A DNA stretch of 46,381 nucleotides from Chara braunii (GCA_003427395.1 BFEA01000183.1:2026170-2072550), one strand, 5' to 3'; positions 1 to 10,427 are shown, counted from the stretch's first letter. Notes: generated from the letters alone by a model not told the origin. A program made the numbers and translations.

Positions 1-845
1 CCCCCCGGCCCCAGCCCCGCCCTACCCCGATCCCCCTTGCGCGCACGTGCTGCCTCCCCCGCTTTGATGTCCCCCCACTTCGCCCCCCTGTTCCCTTTGC
101 TTCCTGCCTGCATACACGCCCGGACCTTGGCGGGAGCGGCGAACGTGCTAGAAGATTACGCAGGTGTCCTGAGATGAGCTCAACGAGAACACAAATCTCG
201 TGTGGAGCAAAAGGGCAAAAGCTCATTTGATTTTGAATTCCAGTACGAATACAAACTGTGAGAGGCTCGCCTATCGATCCTCTAGCGTTTTTGGACTTCA
301 AGCTAGAGGTGGCTTGTGGCAATCAAGCCTTCACAGAGACGTTGCTTGTTGCTCCCCCGACATTCACGGTGCTGCCATCTTCAGGGGCCATCATCATCAT
401 CATCATCATTATCATTATCATCATCGCCGTCATTGTCGACATCACCATTGCCACGACTTCTCACCTTCATTGTGCATATTCCATCCAGCGACCCCCGGTG
501 GAACGATCGAGAAGACCCTTTAGGGGTATGATCAAGACCTTCCTCGACTAGGAGGAAGGACATCTATTGCTCCCGATCGACTGGGAGCGCGGTATCGTCA
601 ATCTCACCCCCTCTTACTAATTCCCTCCCTTCCTCGCGTTGATCTCTCCTAAAGTTCTCACCTTTTTCCTCTTCTTCCATCTCCTCTCCATCCCCCCTGT
701 CCTCCTCTCCCATCCTACCCTATTGGTCGCATCACCTAAAATTCCTAACGTGCGTGATGCATATATCTTCGTTTTGTGCTTGTTTGACAATGTCGTCCAT
801 CCCACTGTGCGGAACGTTGACCTAATTCGATAGGATTAATCTTCA
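1..845. other. C/T-rich DNA without a recognised gene
   Basis: Cytosine-rich at the very start, pyrimidine-rich around 600-720. The overlapping short ORFs near 200-560 are produced by a CAT microsatellite (poly-His, poly-Ile or poly-Ser depending on frame) and show no domain. Nothing else is recognised here. Confidence 0.5.
389..426. repeat. CAT trinucleotide microsatellite
   Basis: About a dozen CAT units, with two interrupted by ATT, run directly in the sequence. It accounts for the histidine- or isoleucine-rich ORFs that overlap it. Confidence 0.9.
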
Positions 846-1510
846 TCCTCTCATCTTCCAATGCCGCAAACGAAATTAATTCCGGCGTTTTCGTTCAAAA
901 GTTACGTGAAATTCTTTATTATATCAAATTCTTTCATAAATTCGATTAAAATTTGATTTTAATTCAGAAATTCGTGAAATAAATTTTGGAATTTATAAAA
1001 TTTAATCCTTCTGATGTCCACTCTACTTCTACTTTCTCTCCCTCGTAGAATTCCAAAATTCTGCAATTCTTTTTGAAATTCTTTTGGAATTCTTAGGGAA
1101 TTCTTTTGGAATTTTTTTTTAGTTCGTTTCAATTTTACAACATGCCGATACAATTTATAAATTTCATCTAAATAATCTTGAAATTCCCCCCCAATTCAAT
1201 TTACTTGACTTTCATTAAATTCTTTCTGCCATTTCATCGTAAATTCTTAATTTAGGAATTAGTTTCGTATTTTTATTCCAAAATGCCTTTGAAATTATTT
1301 TAACCCCGGAAATACTTTAGGGAATTTTTCATTTCAATCCAAAGTTTTCCTCCCAACTCACTCTCCTATCATCTCCTTGAACTTTCGAATTTTTTTATGA
1401 TTATTTTTTTTTAAATCCATTGAATTTTGCTTAAACTTTCTTAAAATTCCGAATTTACGTCCAAATAATTTTGGAATTTTATTTTGACTTCACGATTGTC
1501 TTATGCATGC
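846..1510. other. AATT-dense A/T-rich block
   Basis: A/T-rich DNA in which the tetramer AATT, mostly as AAATTC, GGAATT or GAATTC, recurs more than 30 times by eye at spacings of about 10-25 nt. The sharpest run is 1060-1130. No ORF of interest. The composition differs strongly from the C-rich sequence on both sides. Confidence 0.6.
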
Positions 1511-1845
1511 CTTCCTCTACACCCCACGCCGGTCTTTGAAAATTTCCCCTCATCCTCTCGCCTGAATTTGAAAATCCCCCCCCCCCTTCTCCCCTCAATC
1601 CGATTTTGAATTTTCTTGATTTAATTCCGGAAGTTCGTTAGATCTCATTTCTACATGCCTTCCGTTCTTGGCCCCTTTTCTGCGTGCAAATCTGGCTCCC
1701 CGTGACAACCAGCGCCGCGTACTCCAAACCGCGCCCGAGACGCTCGTGCCGCACATCGACTCGCTCGCTTCGACACGTCGATCGCTACCATTGAGCGCCC
1801 CTCTCGCCCCAGTTCCCCTCTTCATTGTCTTCATCCCCTGACTCT

Positions 1846-2940
1846 ATGCAGAGTACTGAGCTAGCGAGTCCCTCCCGCTCCATCAGCGAAGGCCTTGCGT
1901 TTCTAGCTCGTGACACCATGTCTAACCCGGCAAAGATCCCCACCCATGCGCCCGCCAGTTCGGGCCCCGCCACCCAGTCAGACCCGGTACTGGCCCTTCT
2001 CCAGCACATGCGGGCCACATTCGAGGCCAAATTCACGGCCATCCAAACCAATTTCGATACTTTGTCGGACCGGATGTCACAGATGGAGTCGTGTGCCACC
2101 ACACACCCTTCCTCTCTTCCCCCCCCTCCTCTCCCCACACACATCCTCCTAGTGGATCACACCTCCCCTCTCCCCAACTTGGTATCCCGCAGTCCTTCCC
2201 TCCACCCGCATCATCAGCGTCTCTGCCAGCTTCCTCTCCTTCTTCGGCTGGCGTCATCTACACGCTTGTCTCTTCCACGGGTGGTATGCCTTCTCCACAG
2301 ACCCACCCTTCTTCTGCAGCCATCCCTTCCTCCCAAGTGTCCACCTCCACACTTTCCTCCTCAGGACCCATGGCATCGTGTCCCGCCACCTCCTCAATTT
2401 TAGTTTCCACAGCACCTACGTCACCAGCCCCCACTTCTTTACCTCCCCCCCCACCCCCTATGACACCCAGGACACAAAATGTTGAGCTCCAAAACCAACT
2501 TGCCATGGCCCACGACCACTTCCGCCGGCTCCAAGGAGGTCAACCCTTGCCTCCCCACCTCGCGGCACAGCCTGCTGCCCCTTTCATCTACCGGCAGCAT
2601 CAAACACAGGCCGCTGCGATGCACTTTACTCTTCCTCCACTGGCCACCACGATGTCTCACGACCCTTTGCCTCAGCTTCCTGCCTTGTCTAGTGCTCCTA
2701 CGGGTGCCCCTAGTTCCTCTGCCCTCTTGTCGCAGTGTGCCCTTCCCCTCCCTCCTAATTATCAGCCGCCGCCCTATGTACCTCGGTACCACCCTGACAG
2801 ACTCCCCCAGTTGGATGGCAAGGCCTCCGAACTCCAGGGTTGGATCACCACATCCGAGGAGCAACTTTGGTACCATGGCGATCCTCCTCCTCGTCCTCCT
2901 ACTAGGCGGGCTCTACACACGGCCCGCTGCAGTGCTTCCC
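1846..2940 (+). pseudogene. gag: Ty3/gypsy gag remnant, capsid and zinc knuckle deleted
   Basis: The first ATG of the N-terminal frame is at 1846. That frame encodes a short predicted coiled coil (LQHMRATFEAKF and following) and continues to a stop at 2403. The homologous reading appears to switch near 2150 into the frame that runs to 3821. It then passes through a long Pro/Ser-rich stretch, a segment around MAHDHFRRLQ (about 2497), and a motif RLPQLDGKASELQGW (about 2800) that resembles the start of a retrotransposon gag domain. After about 2930 the sequence jumps directly to protease-upstream sequence. The usual capsid body and the CCHC zinc knuckle are absent, consistent with an internal deletion. 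Gag would build the cytoplasmic particle that packages element RNA; this copy could not do so. Confidence 0.75.
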
Positions 2941-3821
2941 TTGTTGCAACCGAGGATATCATTGACTTCCTGGACCTCGAGTGCATTAAGGTCCACCAGG
3001 AACGTCTCCGCCTCAGAGAGCATACCCTGTCTGCAATGTCTCAGCGCCAACACAATCCCGATCGCACCTTACTGATTATTCCAGTGCGCCTCGGGTCCTC
3101 TACTAGAGTGTATCGCGCACTATGGGACTCTGGCTCTACTGGCGACTTCATTCATCCTCACGTAGTTAAGGAGGCATCTCTCTATACATCCCCCTACCCT
3201 TCCACTATCACTGTCACGCTTGGCGACAATCAGGCCAAATCCTTCGTTGACTGTGTGGTGCCTGATCTCCCATTCTCCTTCCCTTTGCGGATGCCACATA
3301 ACCTTCGCAAGGCCCCTCGGTTCCATGACCAGTGGACTTTCGACGTCATGGAAACCCTATACGACCTTGTTCTCGGCACCTCCTACTCACATCAGTTCGC
3401 CCATTCTGGCCCCGATTGGATCCACAACGACCTCGTCCTCGACGCCGAGGATGGGAAGCAATATCGCATTCCGTTGTTGGGCAAATCGGACTCTACATCC
3501 CCCTCTCCTGTCAACGTCGCCATCTTGACACCTACTCAGTTCCACCACATTCTTCGTCAGCCTGATGCCGAACTCTACATTGTCGACATCACGGATCTCC
3601 TTGTCCGCAACTCCATGCATCAGGATGTTGAGCTGGTCGAGCTCAACCCACCACCCCCCGAGCCTCCCGAGCCCCCTGATCCTTCAACCTCCTCGTCCTC
3701 CTTCACCCCTGCTAGCTCATCTCACCTTGTTCCATCTCTTACCACGGAGGCGCCATCGGTACCTATTCCCATACCGACTCCTTCCACCCCTACTTCAGAT
3801 GTTGCTATTGCCGAGGAGTAA
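2941..3821 (+). pseudogene. pol: Retropepsin-like aspartic protease segment
   Basis: The motif DSGSTGDFI has its catalytic Asp codon at 3126-3128, and YDLVLGTSY follows at about 3360. Together they match the active-site loop and the hydrophobic-hydrophobic-Gly motif of Ty3-type proteases, which cut the gag-pol polyprotein. The ORF is open from 2091 to a TAA at 3819-3821. Its C-terminal end is a Pro/Ser/Thr-rich linker rich in PPEPPEPP. In intact chromoviruses the frame normally continues into RT; here a stop plus a shift separates them. The protease fold itself looks intact over about 130 codons. Confidence 0.85.
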
Positions 3822-4740
3822 CCTCCTATCGTCTTTGCAGCCTAGCGTTGCGGCCCTCCTTCGCAAGTATCGAGATGTTTTCCCTCCATCTGTCTCCTAC
3901 AGCAACATCCCTCCTATGCGCGATATCGAGCACCACATCCGACTCAAACCCAACTACCGTATTCAGCATCGCGCCCCATATCACCTCGCGGTCCCTGAAG
4001 CCCAGGAACTTACACGCCAAATTGATGAGCTGCTTCGTCAGGGCTTCATTAAACCGAGTACGTCCCACACCTGTCCTCTTCGATCGCAAGAAGGATGGCA
4101 CCCTCCGCCTCTGCCTCGACTACCGCGGTCTCAACGAGTATACGGTCAGAAACAATTATCCTATGCCCCACGCGGATGATCTGTTCGATCACCTCTCCGG
4201 CCACCACTTTTTCACGAAGATCGATCTTCCAAATCCACGTAGCCGAGGAGGACCAGCCTAAAACCGCTTTTCGTTCTCGTTTTGGGCACTACGAGTTTAC
4301 CGCCATGCCTTTCGGTCTCCGTAATGCTCCTGCCACCTTCCAGACGGCTATGAACACGATGTTCCAAGACCTTCTTGAGGACTCGGTTCTAGTCTATATT
4401 GACGACATCCTGATCTACAGTCATACCTTAGAGGATCATCTGTTCCACCTGCGCATTGTCGTCCAGCGATTACGCGACCATGGGTTCTAAGCGAAGCTCT
4501 CCAAATGGTGCTTCGCTCAACCCAAAGTGGACTTCCTGGGGCATCAGGTCTCCGAGCACGGACTCCACATGGACGACTCGAAGATTCAGGCCATTGTCGA
4601 CTGGCCCACTCCTACCTCTCTTCCTGCGCTATGTAGTTTTTTTGGGTTGACCAACTACTATGGTCATTTTCTTAAAAACTACGCGGTGTATACTGCCCAG
4701 CTTACCCCTCTGACCTATGGGCGTCTACCCTTTCATTGGA
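3822..4740 (+). pseudogene. pol: Ty3/gypsy reverse transcriptase, frameshifted
   Basis: Three frames are needed to read the RT. From about 3822 to 4060 it reads [20 protein letters not shown] through RQGFIKPS. From about 4060 to 4230 it reads [20 protein letters not shown] through FFTKIDL, which includes the motif A aspartate. From about 4230 it reads [33 protein letters not shown] and VYIDDILIY. The YIDD catalytic box is at 4395-4406. The few residues normally after KIDL are missing at the second shift. A TAA at 4488-4490 interrupts the same frame just before sequence that continues as DFLGHQVSEHGL. All major RT motifs are present, so the copy is fairly recent but dead. Confidence 0.93.
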
Positions 4741-5459
4741 CCCCGGCTCATGAAGATGCCTTCCGCTCCCTCAAGCGGCTTGTCACGCCAGCCCCCATTT
4801 TACACCTCCTTGACTACTCTCGTCCATTCATTGTCACCACAGACGCTTCAGACTTTGCTATTGGAACTGTCCTATCTCAGATTTACTCAGCCCCTTCTAC
4901 TCCACCCGATTCCACGGAGTCTCGACTCCCGCGCATTCCCCGATTCCCTCCTCCACCTCCAGCGACTGCGGCTCACCTTGCACCCATTGAGCCTACTCCT
5001 TCTGGAGCCCCCCCGCCATATATTCCTAATGTCGTCGATGACGGTACAGTTGAGTCTCGCGATGGAGAGTGTCCGGTTGCTTATCTCTCTCGACAGGTAC
5101 TTCCCGCGGAGCGTAACTATACTGCTGACGAGCGTGAGGTTCTCGCTCTAGTTTACGCCGTTAAGAAGTGGCGTCATCATCTGCATGGTCATACCTTCAC
5201 CGTGCTCATGGACAACTATGTCCTCGCCGCCTTTCAAAAAAAGCCTAAACTCACTTCTCGTCAGGCTCGTTGGTGGCGTGATCTTTTCGAGTTTGACTTC
5301 ACGATCAGGAAGATCTCCGGTGAGAGCAACCGTGTTGCAGATGCCCTATCCCGTCGCCCTGACCTCAAGTGCGATGATCTGCAGCTCTCTGCTCTTTCTG
5401 TCTCTACTCCCATTATCCATCCCGCTTTCCTAGATGAGTATCGTCGTGCTTACCCCTAG
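4741..5459 (+). pseudogene. pol: Ty3/gypsy RNase H segment
   Basis: This continues the RT frame. VTTDASDFAIGTVLSQ (about 4834) carries the first catalytic Asp. ERNYTADEREVLALVYAVKKW (about 5110) carries the Glu. LMDNYVLAAF follows, and RVADALSRR marks the end of the domain (about 5331). RNase H degrades the RNA strand of the RNA-DNA hybrid during replication of the element. An insertion rich in Pro/Ser/Thr (about 4885-5070) lies between the first motif and VAYLSRQ; it is in frame and may be lineage-specific. The frame ends at TAG 5457-5459, beyond which the same frame resumes as integrase sequence. Confidence 0.9.
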
Positions 5460-6590
5460 TGTTCTGAGTTTCAGTCCATCTACGCTGACTTACAGGCTGG
5501 CATGACCGTTCCTAACTTCCAGCTCGACCCCTCTGGACTCCTATACTGGCTTGGACTCAATCATCCTCGTACTCCTCGTCTATGTGTGCCTTCTACCGGC
5601 CAGCTTCGTGTCCGGGCAGTCGCTGAGAGCCATGATCAGCGTGCCGCCGGTCATTTCGGTGTCTACAAGACTCTGGACCGCCTCTACCGCCATTACTATT
5701 GGAGGCACCGCCGCACCTTCGTTGAGGAGTATGTCCGCACGTGCAAGATCTGCCAAGAGGCCAATATTACCAATCATCCCCCCTATGGTCTTCTTCAACG
5801 CTAAAGACATCGCCTCACTCTATTTCAACCGCATCGCCATTCATCACGGTCTTCCTACTAGTATTGTCTCTGACCGTGACCCCCGCTCCACTTCCCACTT
5901 CTGGCATGGACTCCACGAGATCTACGGCTCTGAGCTTCGCTTCTCCTCTTCTTACCATCCCCAGTCAGACGGACAGACCAAGGTCACCAACAGAACTCTT
6001 GGGAATATTCTCAAGAAGTTTGTTGAGAATAACTCTGATTGGAACCTCCATCTCGCCCATGGAGAGATTGCTTATAACCATGCTATTTCATTAGCCACCG
6101 ACATGTCTCCTTACTACTGTGACTTGGGATACCACCCTCGTGTCCCATCTGATCTCCTTCATCCATCTCAGATCCATCCTGACACTAAATGCCCCGCCCT
6201 TGATGACTGGGTTAAGGAGATGGATGTCATTCTCAGCAACACTCGCAAGAGCATTGCCGACTCCCAGACTCGCATGGCTACTAGCGCCAACCGTTCCCGC
6301 ATCGATCACCCCTTCAAAGTTGGCGACGAAGTCCTTGTCGACGCACATCGCTTCCAGCCCGAGGCCGACACGCTTCGAAAATTCAGACGTCGATATATCG
6401 GTCCATGCACTATTCTTTCACCCGCTGGACCTAATCATGACTGTCCGGTGGGCTTCAAATTGAAGCTCCCCGATTCCATGTATCGCGCTAACCTACATGA
6501 TGTGTTTCATGTATCTCTATTGCGCCCCTTCAGACGGTCTCCCCCTGAGTTCCACAGTCGACCTTACCCTAGCCCCTCTCCCATCATCAT
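5460..6590 (+). pseudogene. pol: Ty3/gypsy integrase, core deleted and catalytic Glu replaced
   Basis: The N-terminal HHCC finger is visible at about 5628-5765 (ESHDQRAAGHFGVYKTL followed by CKICQEAN). Near 5790-5805 the frame changes and the sequence jumps into the second half of the catalytic core (NAKDIASLYFNRIAIHHGLP, SIVSDRDP). The segment that normally holds the first Asp of the D,D-E triad is therefore missing. The second Asp is present in SDRDP. The position that is Glu in the family (GQTE) reads Lys here (codon AAG at 5980-5982). The rest of the C-terminal domain, including VGDEVLVDAHRF and LHDVFHVSLLRPF, is well preserved. Integration activity is excluded. Confidence 0.9.
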
Positions 6591-6993
6591 TGAGGGTCAT
6601 GAGGAGTTTGTCGTCTCTGATATCACGTCCCGGCGTATGACTAATGGTGACCCTCCCCGCCTCGAGTATCTTGTTCGATGGAAGGGTTATCCTGACGAGG
6701 AGTCTACTTGGGAGCCTCTCGAGCACCTGAAGCATGCCATGACTTTCGTGCGTGCTTACGATCGTGCTCATCCTTTCCCTTCATCATCCTCCCCTTCTAC
6801 TTCTCGTCCTTCTACTGACCCATCAACTTCAGCGACCACTAACATACCCCCTCCTTCATCGATGGGTCCTCCAGCTCCACCGGCACCTGCCTCACGTCCC
6901 CCTTCCCCTGTGGATGTGGTTCCGCCTGTTGTTGCAGTCGATTCTTCTCGACCTCAGCGTACCCATCGACTTGCTTCTCGCTACCGTGACTGA
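6591..6993 (+). pseudogene. pol: Chromodomain and Pro/Ser-rich tail of the chromovirus
   Basis: EEFVVSDITSRRM, LEYLVRWKGYPDEESTW and EPLEHLKHA at about 6601-6735 match a chromodomain fused to the integrase C terminus, the hallmark of chromoviruses. In this family it is thought to guide insertion toward particular chromatin. The aromatic residues of VRWKGY and STWEP are kept. A Pro/Ser/Thr-rich tail ending ASRYRD leads to the TGA at 6991-6993. It lies in one open frame with the integrase C terminus from 5806. Confidence 0.92.
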
Positions 6994-7067
6994 TCTATAC
7001 CCCCCTATACGCTTCCTATCTTTTACCATTCTTGGACACCTATGCAGCAGCTCCTGGTTTCGACTTT

Positions 7068-7132
7068 TACGTTCGGCTGCTACATTCGGCTTCTACATTC
7101 GGCTTCTACATTCGGCTTCTACATTCGGCTTC
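7068..7132. repeat. 13-nt tandem repeat, five units
   Basis: Five head-to-tail copies of TACATTCGGCTTC (the first reads TACGTTCGGCTGC), just downstream of the chromovirus stop. Because 13 is not a multiple of three, each frame reads the same series of peptides in turn, producing spurious ORFs. Confidence 0.95.
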
Positions 7133-8117
7133 TACGTTGGACTTTAGACCTCAGTGCTTCTCTTCAGTACCAGAGTCCCTGTCGCAGTGTTCCGGGCTTC
7201 TACTCGGTTTCTGCGCTACTCCTACTTCATCTTGGCTATTTTGACTCGACTTCAGTCTGGAGACTCATCAGTTGGACTACTTCACTTTTTCGGCCACGGA
7301 GTTTCCACCATTCCCATCTATCGGTCATCCTCGAGTTTACCCTTCACTCGCATGTTGACCCCTGTTTTCCCTGACCATGTGGGTGTGTTCCTCTGCCGCC
7401 CTTTTGCCTTACCCTATGCTGCGCGCCCTCCTCCGGAGTGTACGTTTTTCTTTGCTCGCAGCCCTTGGCCATATGTCTATGCCGACATAGCCCCCCCTAT
7501 CCTTCCAGGCTCGCTTGTGTGCTCCCTTGTGTGAGTGCCCTTTTCCTTTCAGATGGCGGTGCCCGTTTGATGGTTTCCATTGAGCCTGGTGCCGTGCTGT
7601 TATTCTCCCTCCGAGCCTGATGATGTTTCATATGGTTGTGTGGGTACCCCCTTGGAGTTTACTCTGAGAGCTGTACTTGCCGCCCTCCCACCCATCCCTA
7701 CCTTTCCCATGCGGCTGAGCTCCCTCCCTTCTATTCGGCTATTGTGTACTTATACAGGGCACGTGAGATTGTGCCACATTCTTTTTCAGTGTGGATATTG
7801 ATCAAGTTACTCTTTAGCCTTTAGGGCTCAGATGTTGACTTATACTCAGCCACATTGGCTTAGGAGACATTTTCCTCTTTCTGGGCCGACACAGGTCAGA
7901 CATTTTTCTGCTTTTTTTTTGTCGACTCAGACCGGACATTGTTGTATAGATTAGGCTTGAGGCTTAGTCTGCATTGCATCTCTTTCCTGCACGGAGCTTG
8001 CCTCGCATTTAGGATCGTTTCTTTGCCATTCCTCTGGGTTTCCGCTATTTCAGCGGATAGCGTGTTGATGTATCCCTTGATCCATTTACAGCTCCGAGGA
8101 TCATGTAGCGGTACCCT
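7133..8117. other. Pyrimidine-rich sequence downstream of the chromovirus
   Basis: T/C-rich DNA with short ORFs lacking any recognised domain. By position it could hold the element's 3' untranslated region and part of an LTR, but no matching copy exists upstream of gag in this window, so this cannot be shown. Confidence 0.35.
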
Positions 8118-8325
8118 TCCGGCCCGGCAGCGAGGCCGGACCTGTTTCAGGGCATCGGCCTGACCCCGGTCCGTTACCGGGTTACTCCGGCCTGGACCAA
8201 GGCCGGTGTATATTTCCGGCCTAGGCCCAGGTCGGGTTGGTCACTCATTTAGTTGTTGTTTCTTCATTGAGTCGCACTGGACCCTCACTCAGCTGCTGCT
8301 TCTTTCCGGCCTAGGCCCAGGCCGG
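8118..8325. repeat. Series of five CCGG-type hairpins
   Basis: Stems: 8118-8124 with 8134-8140 (TCCGGCC/GGCCGGA); 8165-8170 with 8176-8181 (CCCGGT/ACCGGG); 8187-8193 with 8200-8206 (CCGGCCT/AGGCCGG, loop GGACCA); 8216-8222 with 8229-8235 (one G-T pair); 8306-8312 with 8319-8325 (loop AGGCCC). The last two belong to the 90-bp tandem duplication. Confidence 0.85.
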
Positions 8326-8393
8326 GTTGGTTACTCATTCAGTTGTTGGTTCTTCATTGAGTCAGACTGGACCCTCACTCAGCTGCTGCTTCT
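8214..8393. repeat. 90-bp tandem duplication
   Basis: Units 8214-8303 and 8304-8393 align along their whole length with few substitutions. Each starts TTCCGGCCTAGGCCCAGG and ends CAGCTGCTGCTTCT. Confidence 0.95.
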
Positions 8394-8402
8394 CGTGTGT
8401 GC

Positions 8403-8405
<3 letters not shown>

Positions 8406-8457
<52 letters not shown>
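8406..8457. repeat. (TC)26 microsatellite
   Basis: Uninterrupted TC dinucleotides. It is complementary to the GA tract at 8614-8664. Confidence 0.97.
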
Positions 8458-8459
<2 letters not shown>

Positions 8460-8490
8460 CACGTGCCCTCCGCACGTGCGTCACATGCAC

Positions 8491-8602
8491 AGAGAGAGAG
8501 AGAGAGAGTGAGAGAGAGAAGTCGAGGGAATTGTGCTGCATCTAGACTGAAAGTTGCCTCATCGTCATCAGACACATCCATACTATTCGATGCTCACAGA
8601 GC

Positions 8603-8669
<67 letters not shown>

Positions 8670-8728
8670 AGGTAATGTCACGGCACATAGACTGAATGTC
8701 GCTGAATCTAGACTGAAAGTTGCCCCAA
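8491..8728. repeat. Duplicated module: GA tract plus TCTAGACTGAAAGTTGCC flank
   Basis: A GA tract followed by GAAGTCGAGG, about 25 nt, then CTAGACTGAAAGTTGCC (8491-8557) recurs as a longer GA tract (8614-8664) followed by GAAGTTGAGG and CTAGACTGAAAGTTGCC (to about 8723). It is a diverged two-copy repeat. Confidence 0.8.
8614..8664. repeat. (GA)n microsatellite, about 51 nt
   Basis: Uninterrupted GA dinucleotides. Confidence 0.97.
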
Positions 8729-8729
8729 A

Positions 8730-9380
8730 TACAACTTAATGACCGTACGTTCTATTCCGGGGAAGACGGTGACGGTGCAGTTATGCAAATGCACGCTAAG
8801 GTGCACGCCACACTGCAGCAAGCCCTGTGCACCATGAGGGAGGGAGATAATGTCTGTATGTGTCTGTCCTATAAAAGAATGGAAGAGACGAGAGGACAAA
8901 AGAAGCAGACGAAGCAGGGAGGATAGAAAGGGAAGCAAGGACAGGTAGAGAGGACGTAGGAAGAAAAACGGAGACAAACAAAAATGAATCTAGCGGTCCG
9001 TTGTCACTGAGTTCGGACTTGCTGCCCCCTGCTGCAAAGTTACCTACTGCTTCGCGACACCATGTTCGTGGATCCAAGAAAAAGGACGTCAATCCACTGA
9101 TCGCCCCATGTGCAAACTACAAAAGATATGGCGGTGTATCATTCCATGTTATAGCCGAAGATTCGTGATCGTAAAGATCATGACGGGGTATCCCGTCTAG
9201 AAGATCACTGCAAAAAGTTCATAGGAAAAACAAAAAGGTGTCGTGGCAAAAAAGAAAATCGTCAATCAGATCTTCTCGCTTGACTGGTTGATCCGCTGGT
9301 CAGTCAGCATCTTTTTTTTTTCTTTTTTTTGGCTCATACAATCATCAGTGCAAAAACTTATCCTTTGGCATCCATGGCTA
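8730..9380. other. No feature recognised
   Basis: Mixed-composition DNA, purine-rich at about 8870-8990, with T homopolymer runs near 9310-9330. The short ORFs have no domain and no composition that supports coding. Confidence 0.4.
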
Positions 9381-9498
9381 CTCGGAGATGTTGCCAATAC
9401 TTTTTCTTTTTTTTTAATTCAGCTGAACGCATGCATGACCTCGGAGACGTTGCCAATACTTTTCTTTTTTTTTTCCTTCAGCTGAATGCATGCATGAC
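9381..9498. repeat. 59-bp tandem duplication
   Basis: Units 9381-9439 and 9440-9498 each read CTCGGAGAYGTTGCCAATAC, a T-rich run, then CAGCTGAAYGCATGCATGAC. Differences are a few transitions and T-run length. Confidence 0.95.
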
Positions 9499-10078
9499 CG
9501 GCCGACCAGCTAATCAATCAATAGATGGATCGATCAATCAATCAACCGACCAATCCGGCATTATAAAAGAGGGCTTTCGGTGACCTGGATCAGAAATCAA
9601 AGGATAGATCAATCACGTAAAATTGGAAGGATACACAGAAGATCAGCACAGCCCCTGCGCAAGGTTGACACTCATGAATACAGAAATGGTCCATTCCTAC
9701 CCCCCCCCTCCAAAAAAAAAAAAAAGAGCTGGCTGGCATGCTTATTCTTCCCCTCACACACACTGAGAACACAACAGAAACAGAAAAAACAAGCATAAAC
9801 AACCAGTTCAGAAATTTTCTTAGGCCTTCTCCTTCAATCATGTTTGATCAATCTCACAATTGGACTTTTCATTACACGGATGGCTTCCTTTTTGTTCGCT
9901 CATCTATCTGCACTTCCTCTTTCCCGCTGACTCTCCCTCCATTCCCCCCCTTGCCTCTCCTCCGTCGTTCTCTCGCATCCAAAAGGAAATCCATTTGGCG
10001 GCACAAATTTCAATAACATATCCAATGAAAACAATTGACGAACGAATGGATGTATCTGTTCGTCTTTTACCGTATCAA
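9499..10078. other. No gene recognised; ATCAATCA-rich at 9510-9560
   Basis: A short stretch rich in ATCAATCA/GATC words, then unremarkable sequence with an A-run at about 9713-9725. No domain-bearing ORF. Confidence 0.4.
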
Positions 10079-10189
10079 GCAAAGAATATGCACAGCCGCA
10101 GGAGTTGTTGCCAGAATAATGCAATGGTTTCATGCAAAGAACAGGCACAGCCAAAGGAGTTGTTGCTAGAATAATGCAATGGTTTCATG
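10079..10189. repeat. 55-bp tandem duplication
   Basis: GCAAAGAATATGCACAGCC at 10079 and GCAAAGAACAGGCACAGCC at 10134 each lead into AGGAGTTGTTGC and AATAATGCAATGGTTTCATG. The period is 55. Confidence 0.93.
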
Positions 10190-10427
10190 TTGGGGATTCG
10201 AATTCAAAAAGAAAAAAGGTTAGAAATTCCAACAATGTCAAATCCCCTATCTGATGTCTCAAGCAAAGCACCAAGAAGAAAAGACGGGGGAAATTTGAAA
10301 AACAAAAAAAGAAAAATGTTGGAAATTCGAATCATGTAGAATGCCGCTTGACTCTCTGCTTTCTCCACTATCTCCTTCCCCTCCCCGTCACAGGGTCAGG
10401 TGCCTGGTCAGGCAGGGAGTAGACAGG

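Larger units (their letters stand above)
1846..6993 (+). mobile_element. Degenerate Ty3/gypsy chromovirus (gag-pol body)
   Basis: Domains occur in Ty3/gypsy order on one strand: gag remnant, aspartic protease (DSGSTG), reverse transcriptase (YIDD), RNase H, integrase with an HHCC finger, and a C-terminal chromodomain. The reading frame changes at about 2150, 3820, 4065, 4230 and 5790. In-frame stops lie at 4488-4490 (TAA) and 5457-5459 (TAG). Most of the gag capsid and zinc knuckle and the first part of the integrase core are missing. No LTR pair, primer-binding site or target duplication was recognised, so the outer limits are those of the coding body only. Codons end mostly in C or T, giving the region its pyrimidine-rich plus strand. 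The element cannot be autonomous. Confidence 0.93.

Noticed and set aside
200-560. Histidine-rich (His-tag-like) protein
   Set aside because: The His run is one frame of a CAT microsatellite. The other frames give poly-Ile and poly-Ser, and no flanking domain exists.
1-8117. LTR pair and primer-binding site for the chromovirus
   Set aside because: No matching direct repeats were found between 1-1845 and 6994-8117, and no clear initiator-Met primer-binding site was seen upstream of gag.
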